Assembly (NCBI GenBank): GCA_020426425.1 | Contig: JAGQQB010000176.1 | Coordinates: 1 to 7,537, forward strand | Reading direction: 5' to 3' | Length of the DNA: 7,537 nt | From: Planctomycetaceae bacterium | GTDB lineage: Bacteria > Planctomycetota > Planctomycetia > Planctomycetales > Planctomycetaceae | In this document: positions 1 through 5,517 of the stretch, one piece after another | How positions within the stretch are numbered: the first letter of the stretch is position 1 | Layout of the letters: each line of letters starts with the position of its first letter | The notes under the pieces: model-generated | Database searches by the model: none | Seen by the model: only the letters and a program-made list of their open reading frames with translations | Told to the model about the DNA's origin: nothing | Made by a program: the position numbers and the translations under genes

Positions 1-1179
1 GAAACGTGTCTGCCCGCGCTGCACGACCACGTGCTTGGGATCGCTGAGCAGGGCGACCTGATCAACCGCGTCGTAGGTCAAATCGTGTAGATTGGCGAGC
101 AGATTGTGTTCTTCCGATTCGACAATGACTTTCACGTCAGGCAGATTCCCGCGCGACTGCCGCCCTACAGCGCGCACACGTCGCCACTTCAAACGATCCA
201 GCGCAGGCGCGATGAACTTCGGTTCTGTGCTGCTTACCGTTTGCGACGCTGCCTTGTCGTCCGGCAACTCTTCGAATGCGATGCCCAGCCATTGGCTGAC
301 GAGCCGATCCTGTATTGTCCGCCCATCGGCCAGATGGCGGACCTGACGGATGCGAACATCTTCCTCGAAAGTCGCAGTCCGCTTCTGAAATTCAAACTCG
401 AATGGCCCCTGACTGGAGACTTCGGCGTCGACCGGGAGTCCATCCTGCAGGTAGTGGAACTGCAACTTGACATTCTGCCGCAGATTCAGCGATTCCAAAC
501 CACCCACGCGCGGCAAATCTCGCCCCAAAACGGCGTCATCGGCTTTGATGAATCGCAAATTCAACTGAGCGGCCGTACCCGCGACGGTCATCTCTTCGGC
601 AGCGGACGGACCGTAGGCAAACTGAACCGGATAGTAGCTGTAGAGTTCGAGACTCTCTTCAGAGAAGACGAAGTCGCGGCCCTGAACCTGGAGCCCATCT
701 GGCCCGTAGATTTCGACGGTCCCCTCCAACGACCCCCACACGATGCGACCAGGATCAGCTCCGCTGAGATCGAATGCCTCCTGAAAGAAGCTGTTCTCAA
801 ACTGAACGCGTCCTTTCTGAGCGACGAGGCGATAGGGCGCCGCGTCGGGATTGCGAGGATCCTTCCACAACAGCGCCAGCGGCTCCAGTCGCACGGTGTT
901 GCCATCGCCGGTCCCTTCCGGATCAGCGGACTCAGCGAAGAGGAACATCTGCTCACCCCGCTGCCATTTCACGGCGGCGGTCTTCGTCCATTCGTGCTTG
1001 GGGAAGTGTTCCTCGGCAACCTTTAGAAACGCAGGCGGATGAAACTCTGTGGTTCCTGGCAGCGGAGGCGGGACGGCATCGCCCACCGGGGACACCATTG
1101 GCAGCAGGAAATGGCAGTACAGGCGAAACATCCCCTGCACCAGAAAGCCAATGCTCGCCGTGGTGAACCAGCGTCCCAT
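1..1179 (-). CDS. LptC/LptA-like (OstA-like) envelope protein, 3' end outside the window
   Basis: Translation of the minus strand from ATG at 1179 stays open for 393 codons to the left edge, so the C-terminus is missing. Residues about 6-27 form one hydrophobic segment (TASIGFLVQGMF then LYCHFLLPMV), which suggests an inner-membrane anchor with the rest in the periplasm. What follows is rich in alternating beta-strand patterns. These include APYRLVAQKGRVQFEN (114-129), TVEIYGPDGLQVQGRDF (154-170) and, near the edge, LHDLTYDAVDQVALLSDP (364-381). That last pattern resembles the OstA/LptA jellyroll strands that bridge the periplasm in LPS export. At more than 393 residues it is about twice the usual length of LptC or LptA, so it may combine both or be a lineage-specific variant. 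It starts 20 bases after the kdsD stop, with GGGAG 11 bases before the ATG, and is almost certainly co-transcribed with kdsD. The family assignment rests on pattern and context and is moderate; the reading frame itself is firm. Confidence 0.72.
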   Translation of the reverse strand, partial: MGRWFTTASIGFLVQGMFRLYCHFLLPMVSPVGDAVPPPLPGTTEFHPPAFLKVAEEHFPKHEWTKTAAVKWQRGEQMFLFAESADPEGTGDGNTVRLEPLALLWKDPRNPDAAPYRLVAQKGRVQFENSFFQEAFDLSGADPGRIVWGSLEGTVEIYGPDGLQVQGRDFVFSEESLELYSYYPVQFAYGPSAAEEMTVAGTAAQLNLRFIKADDAVLGRDLPRVGGLESLNLRQNVKLQFHYLQDGLPVDAEVSSQGPFEFEFQKRTATFEEDVRIRQVRHLADGRTIQDRLVSQWLGIAFEELPDDKAASQTVSSTEPKFIAPALDRLKWRRVRAVGRQSRGNLPDVKVIVESEEHNLLANLHDLTYDAVDQVALLSDPKHVVVQRGQTRF

Positions 1180-1199
1180 GTCTCTGCGGCTCCCGGGCG

Positions 1200-2228
1200 T
1201 TAATCGACCTGATCGGCTGGCATCCAGCCAATGACGTCGGTGATGTCGATCAGGCCGACAGGGCATCCCGCCGCGTCGACCACGGGAACTTCGCTGATCT
1301 TCCGTTCGCTAAGTACGCCGAGCACGTCGCCAAAAGTGGCATTGCGCGACACCGTCGTGGGACGCGCGGTCATGACCGCGCTGACAGGTCCATCGAGCAC
1401 TTCATCTTGCCGAGATTCCAGCAATCGTGCGAGATCGCTGTCTGTGAAAATCCCGGTCAGTTGGCCCTCGTCATCCACCAGCAGGACTGCGCCGCTGCGG
1501 CGCCCAGGCCGGGCGGAACCTGTCAACACTGCCCGCACCGTAGCCGACTGATGGGCAATCCGGAGTTGGTCCCGGGGCCGCATCAAATCGCCGACAGGCT
1601 TGAGCCGACGTCCAAGTGAACCGCCAGGATGAAAGGTCGCGAACTGATGCGGCGTAAAGCCTCGGGCATGACTGGCCACCAGTGCGAGCGCATCGCCAAT
1701 GGCAAGCATCGCGGTGGTTGAGGTCGTCGGCGCCAGCCCCCAGGGACAGGCCTCGCGAAGTCGCCCGAGCGTCAGCACCAGTTCGCATGTGCTCCCCAAT
1801 GTGCTTTGCTCAGTCGCTGTGATGGCGATGGTCCGCACACCAAGCCGATGGACCAGGGGGATCAAATCGCAGACTTCTTCGGTTTCGCCGCTGTTCGAGA
1901 GCGCCAGCAGGACGTCCCCACTGTGCAGACAACCGAGATCGCCGTGAACCGCCTCGGTCGGATGCAGAAACGTTGCCGGCGTCCCCGTGGAGGACATGGT
2001 CGCGGCGATCTTCTGCCCAATCAGTCCCGCCTTTCCGAGGCCAGTCACTACCACATGCCCCGTCGTGGCACCGATCAGATCGCTCGCCGTACAAAACGTC
2101 GCATCGAGCAACCGCGCGACTCCCATCAGTGCCTCCGACTCCTGCCGGATCACTTCGCGGCCCATCCGTAGCTGCTCAAAGTGGCTAAATGGAATGAGTT
2201 GCGGCGCTGGGGAATTCACAGTCGACAT
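1200..2228 (-). CDS. kdsD: Arabinose-5-phosphate isomerase (KdsD/KpsF family)
   Basis: This 342-residue cytoplasmic enzyme interconverts D-ribulose 5-phosphate and D-arabinose 5-phosphate, the entry step to Kdo for lipopolysaccharide core. Residues about 25-200 are a SIS sugar-isomerase domain with TGLGKAG (62-68), HGDLG (95-99), SNSGETEE (111-118), REACPWGLAPTTSTT (158-172) and FHPGGSLGRRL (199-209). By alignment from memory with E. coli KdsD, the catalytic residues are kept as Lys66, Glu118, Glu159 and His200. Two CBS motifs follow, at about 213-272 and 283-338 (GIFTDSDLARLL and GLIDITDVIGW), giving the standard SIS-CBS-CBS order. The length is close to the usual 320-330. The ATG at 2228 is kept because it gives an N-terminus like that of E. 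coli, although its Shine-Dalgarno is poor (AAGG touches the ATG). It sits in a leftward operon between epmA and the LptC/LptA-like gene. The next step-specific gene, kdsC, is not seen adjacent. Confidence 0.95.
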   Translation of the reverse strand: MSTVNSPAPQLIPFSHFEQLRMGREVIRQESEALMGVARLLDATFCTASDLIGATTGHVVVTGLGKAGLIGQKIAATMSSTGTPATFLHPTEAVHGDLGCLHSGDVLLALSNSGETEEVCDLIPLVHRLGVRTIAITATEQSTLGSTCELVLTLGRLREACPWGLAPTTSTTAMLAIGDALALVASHARGFTPHQFATFHPGGSLGRRLKPVGDLMRPRDQLRIAHQSATVRAVLTGSARPGRRSGAVLLVDDEGQLTGIFTDSDLARLLESRQDEVLDGPVSAVMTARPTTVSRNATFGDVLGVLSERKISEVPVVDAAGCPVGLIDITDVIGWMPADQVD

Positions 2229-2273
2229 CCTTGCGACGGTCCGGCTTCCTGCCGAAGAACCTGAAGAGGCGGG

Positions 2274-2303
2274 AGTTTACGACCGGTCGCCAGATCAGGT
2301 CAA
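2274..2303 (-). promoter_or_regulatory. Candidate sigma70-type promoter for kdsD with a palindrome in its spacer
   Basis: On the minus strand TTGACC (2303-2298) and TAAACT (2279-2274) are separated by 18 bases. They match 5 of 6 and 4 of 6 consensus positions. The spacer contains a perfect 10-base palindrome, CGACCGGTCG (2280-2289). The start point would fall about 40 bases before the kdsD ATG. This is the only gap over 100 bases inside the leftward gene group, so an internal promoter is reasonable. It is read by eye and unproven, and planctomycete promoters often deviate from this consensus. Confidence 0.3.
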
Positions 2304-2336
2304 CATGGGTCTGCAGTCGTCGGCAATACCCCGGCG

Positions 2337-3329
2337 TCACGCCCGATCCCAGGGAAACGCGATGACATCGGAAATCGCTGTGGTCCGCCGCAGCCACATC
2401 AGTAGGCGTTCCCAACCAAGCGCAACGCCGGAGCAGGGGGGGAGCCCGAAGTCCATGGCCTGCAGGAGTCGGCTCTCGACGGGCAGCGCCGATTTACCAG
2501 CGAGGATGCGTCGTTCGTTCTGCACCGCGATTCTCGCCCGCAGTTCCTGGGCATCTCGCAGTTCGTGGTAGCCATTACAGACCTCAAGGCCGTCGAGATA
2601 CAGTTCAAATCGTTCAGCGACAAGTCCGCGCCCCTGAGCAAGTGCCCCCTGCGAAATCGGGAAGTCATACAGAAAAGCCGCTCTCCGACTCTTTAGCTCC
2701 GGCTCAATGAATGTCGCCAGGAGCAGGTTCCGCAATCCGTCGAGATCGCCAGTCAGACCATCGGGCACCGGCCCGTGATCACCCCGCGCAAACTCGTGTC
2801 GTGCGATCTGCTCCAACTCTGTCGCCGTCGCCTGCAGGACATCCACACCGAGGAATTGCTCGAACGCCGCCTGGTATGACAGTCGCGTGATGGACGGACT
2901 CACGACCGCCTGCAACTCGGGATCGCCATGCTCAAATGCCAACGCACGCACCAGCCGCTCGGTGAAGGCCATTTGATCCCAGTGAGCCTCCCCCAGCGCG
3001 TACCATTCGATCAGCGTGAACTCGGGATTATGACGCTCCCCCGTCTCTCCGGCCCGGAAGGCATGTGCGACCTGATAAATGCGGTCCGACCCGGCGGTCA
3101 TCAGCCGCTTCATGCAGTATTCAGGCGAGGTCTGCAGATATCGTGTCCGCGAAGTGGGAACCTCGAAAGGATCGAGCCACGCGTCGACACAGGTGTCCTG
3201 CGAGAGCAGGGGGGTTTCGACCTCCCAATACCCAGCCTGATGAAAGAACTCGCGCAGCTGCCGCAGCAACATCGCCCGCCAGCGCAAGACTTCTAGACTG
3301 GCAGTGGGCAAATCGTCACGTGTATTCAT
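2337..3329 (-). CDS. epmA: Elongation factor P--(R)-beta-lysine ligase (EpmA/GenX/PoxA)
   Basis: EpmA is a cytoplasmic class II lysyl-tRNA-synthetase paralogue that lacks the anticodon-binding domain. It attaches (R)-beta-lysine to a conserved lysine of elongation factor P, which helps ribosomes through polyproline stretches. From ATG 3329 the product is 330 residues (E. coli about 325). It is collinear with the family: EVETPLLSQ (36-44), TSPEYCMKRL (67-76), motif 2 around FRAGETGERHNPEFTLIEWY (91-110), GLEVCNGYHEL (247-257), and motif 3 with SGVALGWERLLMW (300-312), ending in the typical VIAFPWDRA. An in-frame TTG at 3341 would add four residues. ATG 3329 is preferred because it gives the same N-terminal length before the VETP block as E. 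coli, and GAG lies too close to the TTG; neither start has a strong ribosome site. It follows the VWA gene by 35 bases. Neither EF-P nor the aminomutase EpmB is in the window. Confidence 0.94.
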   Translation of the reverse strand: MNTRDDLPTASLEVLRWRAMLLRQLREFFHQAGYWEVETPLLSQDTCVDAWLDPFEVPTSRTRYLQTSPEYCMKRLMTAGSDRIYQVAHAFRAGETGERHNPEFTLIEWYALGEAHWDQMAFTERLVRALAFEHGDPELQAVVSPSITRLSYQAAFEQFLGVDVLQATATELEQIARHEFARGDHGPVPDGLTGDLDGLRNLLLATFIEPELKSRRAAFLYDFPISQGALAQGRGLVAERFELYLDGLEVCNGYHELRDAQELRARIAVQNERRILAGKSALPVESRLLQAMDFGLPPCSGVALGWERLLMWLRRTTAISDVIAFPWDRA

Positions 3330-3364
3330 CGACGAAGCCAACCGCTCAGATCGACCGGCCAGGA

Positions 3365-5236
3365 TTACAGATTCGGACGATCCCGCTTCGGCGCCGGTTT
3401 ACCGCCATTCTGCTTTTTCATTTCTTCTTCTTCAGCGAGCAGCAGACGCGGCACATCTTCATCGGCCACACGATTCACCCCGGGCATACCAGGGATGTCC
3501 TGATGGAACTCTTCCCACGCCCACCCCAGTGGTGTGCTCTTCTCACGCATCGCCATGGCGGCCCACGGGGTTCCGGGATGCTCATCAATCACCCGGTTGA
3601 GGTATTCCAGCGTCATCTCCGATGCCTTACGCACATCGGGACCAGAAAGGATTTCTTCCGACGGGCGCAGCCGCCACATATTGCTCGATTCTTTCTCGAA
3701 CGGCTTGGTTGAGACCCGCATATTGGCGAGCATCTTGTTGTAACCGTAGTAGCGAACCTTCATTGCCAGCAGTCGCCCTAAAGCGAGATCGAACGCCGCC
3801 TGCCAGCGTGGTTCTGTGAGCGACTCACGCCCTTCAACTCCCAGTTGCAGGCGACCGAGCATGCGGTTGACCGCCCGCTCCACATCGGCGGCAGGCTTCT
3901 GCGCCTCGAAAATTGCTCCCTTGAGCAGGTTCTCGTTGTACCCTTCGAAGACCAGTTCAGGCCGTGGCAATCCGCTATCGGTGTAGGTCATGCTCGCGAC
4001 TTCCACCAACGCGTCTTTCGCAGCGTTCGACTTAATTTCCTTGAACAGCAGCGGGACCGGACGATAGTCCGGTGCGTAACGACGCATCACCGAGCGATCA
4101 AAACTCATCCCCTGCGTATCTTCGGTAATCAGATACATGCCCCCGGTTTCAGCACACAACCGCGTGAGTGCGTAGGGACCGTAGCTGGAGGACATTTGTC
4201 GCAGTTGCCAGTCCGAACCGCTGCCAATGTACGGCAACTGAACGGCGTCCGGGAATGCACACTCCGGACCTTGATCGACTGGAATGTTTTCCTGGAAGCC
4301 ATCTTCGTAGGTCCACTTCACGTAGCCTTGCTTCTGCCCGAAGACCGCCGCATTGCCAATCGTGAAGACTCGCGTTTGCGTACGCTTCGCCATCGTGATC
4401 GCATCTTCGAGATACTGCTCGGTGTCGTCACCACGCTCATCAGTTACGATGAACATCAGCTTGTTCGTCGCGCCGAGCTTGCGGCCCATCAGTCGCACCT
4501 GATCGACTGCGAGCTTCACGGTGCCGAACACATTCTCGACACCTGACGTGTCTTCTTTGATTCCCTTACGAACGATCTCGCTCAACTGTGCGGTATCTTG
4601 AATCGGCAACTGGGTGTGGGACTGTGCCCCCTTGCCGTAGCTCCAGATCAGCGTATGCAGGCCATCGGTGTTGCCCGCATTCGAAACCTGACGATAGATG
4701 TTGTCAAACCGGTCGGCGATCGCTTCGCGACGGGTCTTCAGCGACCCTGAGGCATCGAACACCCAGACGACCAGCGTCTGCCGTTCACGCAGCGACTGGC
4801 GAATCTCAAACGTGACCCGGTCCATCGCTCCATCAACGCCCCCTTTGACATCGGCGGTCTGTCCCTTGACTTCCACCTTGGCGACGAGATCGCCTTCCTG
4901 CGGCACGACCGAGGTTTCCAGCAGCGGGCGGATCTCAGGGTTCAGAGTCTCTTCGATCTTCTCTTCAAGCGGCTTGTCTTGATCACCCAACTGGGTGGCT
5001 GCACTCACCGATGGAGCGAGGGAGTTGGAATCGCCATTGGTGCCAATTGCATCCATGGCGACCGCATTGTCGAACACGAAATCCTGTCGCTCTTCGTGAT
5101 CGGCGACGCTGGTAATCGTCGTCGAGTCCAGCATGCGCGGACCTTGAATCACGATGAACTGGAATACCATCAGTAGCGACAGATTCACCACCAAGCTGAT
5201 AGCCCAAGCTGGCATGTCACGCAACGCGTTCTGCAT
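3365..5236 (-). CDS. Membrane-anchored von Willebrand factor A domain protein, function unknown
   Basis: The product is 623 residues. Residues about 9-30 (PAWAISLVVNLSLLMVFQF and following) form a signal-anchor helix after a short N-terminus, so the bulk is probably periplasmic. Residues 35-140 are polar, acidic and low in hydrophobics, and look like a linker. A VWA domain spans about 150-300: strand TLVVWVF, then the MIDAS motif DASGS (161-165), and a later strand LMFIVTDERGDD (260-271) that carries the usual downstream Asp. Residues 340-380 (DWQLRQMSS, then LTRLCAETGGMYLI) resemble the end of VWA proteins that check for a missing or positive state. Residues 440-620 are mostly helical with no recognised domain, and the tail is Lys/Pro-rich. 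VWA domains generally bind protein partners through a metal ion; the partner here is unknown. The ATG at 5236 has a good GGGAG six to eight bases upstream. It heads the leftward operon. I recognise the fold but not the function. Confidence 0.9.
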   Translation of the reverse strand: MQNALRDMPAWAISLVVNLSLLMVFQFIVIQGPRMLDSTTITSVADHEERQDFVFDNAVAMDAIGTNGDSNSLAPSVSAATQLGDQDKPLEEKIEETLNPEIRPLLETSVVPQEGDLVAKVEVKGQTADVKGGVDGAMDRVTFEIRQSLRERQTLVVWVFDASGSLKTRREAIADRFDNIYRQVSNAGNTDGLHTLIWSYGKGAQSHTQLPIQDTAQLSEIVRKGIKEDTSGVENVFGTVKLAVDQVRLMGRKLGATNKLMFIVTDERGDDTEQYLEDAITMAKRTQTRVFTIGNAAVFGQKQGYVKWTYEDGFQENIPVDQGPECAFPDAVQLPYIGSGSDWQLRQMSSSYGPYALTRLCAETGGMYLITEDTQGMSFDRSVMRRYAPDYRPVPLLFKEIKSNAAKDALVEVASMTYTDSGLPRPELVFEGYNENLLKGAIFEAQKPAADVERAVNRMLGRLQLGVEGRESLTEPRWQAAFDLALGRLLAMKVRYYGYNKMLANMRVSTKPFEKESSNMWRLRPSEEILSGPDVRKASEMTLEYLNRVIDEHPGTPWAAMAMREKSTPLGWAWEEFHQDIPGMPGVNRVADEDVPRLLLAEEEEMKKQNGGKPAPKRDRPNL

Positions 5237-5265
5237 CGCTCACTCCCAATTCTTCCTGAACATGC

Positions 5266-5280
5266 GGGGAAAAACTCCCC
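5266..5280. promoter_or_regulatory. Small GC hairpin in the probable leader of the VWA gene
   Basis: GGGGA (5266-5270) and TCCCC (5276-5280) form a perfect 5-bp inverted repeat around a 5-base loop. On the minus strand it reads GGGGAGTTTTTCCCC and lies 30 bases before the VWA start codon. It would therefore be in that gene's 5' untranslated leader. It has no following T-run in either direction, so it is not a standard terminator. Whether it has a role is unknown. Confidence 0.3.
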
Positions 5281-5309
5281 AACGCCGGAGGCAGTACCAC
5301 CCCCAACCC

Positions 5310-5319
5310 TCTATATACT
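5310..5319. promoter_or_regulatory. AT-rich -10-like element in the divergent spacer
   Basis: TCTATATACT is the only AT-rich run in the 5237-5517 spacer between the divergent gene groups. On the minus strand it contains TATAGA/TATATA about 75 bases from the VWA start. On the plus strand it contains TATACT about 200 bases from the permease start. The minus-strand reading is favoured by distance, but no convincing -35 box sits at the right spacing in either direction. The rest of the spacer shows no open frame with coding character. Confidence 0.28.
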
Positions 5320-5475
5320 TTAGGTTTCGACCATCGCCGACGCAACGGGACATTGCCGTTGGCGCCGATTTCCGTCAAGTTCCGTTGTGCCGTGCCGAAC
5401 CTCGTTCGACCGCCACGATTTCCTCACCGATTCTACTCAAATTACCGCCAGATCCTGTAGGATGTTCGACGAAAT

Positions 5476-5498
5476 CGGTCGAAATGTTGAATCGACCG
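5476..5498. promoter_or_regulatory. Inverted repeat immediately upstream of the metal permease (candidate operator)
   Basis: CGGTCGA (5476-5482) and TCGACCG (5492-5498) are perfect 7-base inverted half-sites separated by 9 bases, a centre-to-centre distance of 16. The element ends 19 bases before the chosen permease ATG at 5518 and just before its GAGG ribosome site. A protein bound there could block initiation, or the transcript could fold over the leader. It does not match the DtxR or MntR boxes I know, so which protein reads it, if any, is open. Confidence 0.33.
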
Positions 5499-5517
5499 GC
5501 AGATGAGGCACCAAATC

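Noticed and set aside
106..1026. Long plus-strand open frame of 306 codons opposite the LptC/LptA-like gene
   Set aside because: The minus strand has a continuous, beta-strand-patterned frame with a good operon position. The plus-strand product has no recognisable motifs and looks like an antisense shadow.
3845..4546. Plus-strand open frame of 233 codons inside the VWA gene
   Set aside because: It lies wholly antisense to the VWA domain, whose MIDAS and strand motifs prove the minus-strand frame. Its His/Arg-rich product is typical of a shadow.
5266..5280. Hairpin as a rho-independent terminator
   Set aside because: The stem is only 5 bp, no T-run follows on either strand, and it lies upstream of the gene starts in a divergent spacer rather than after a gene.
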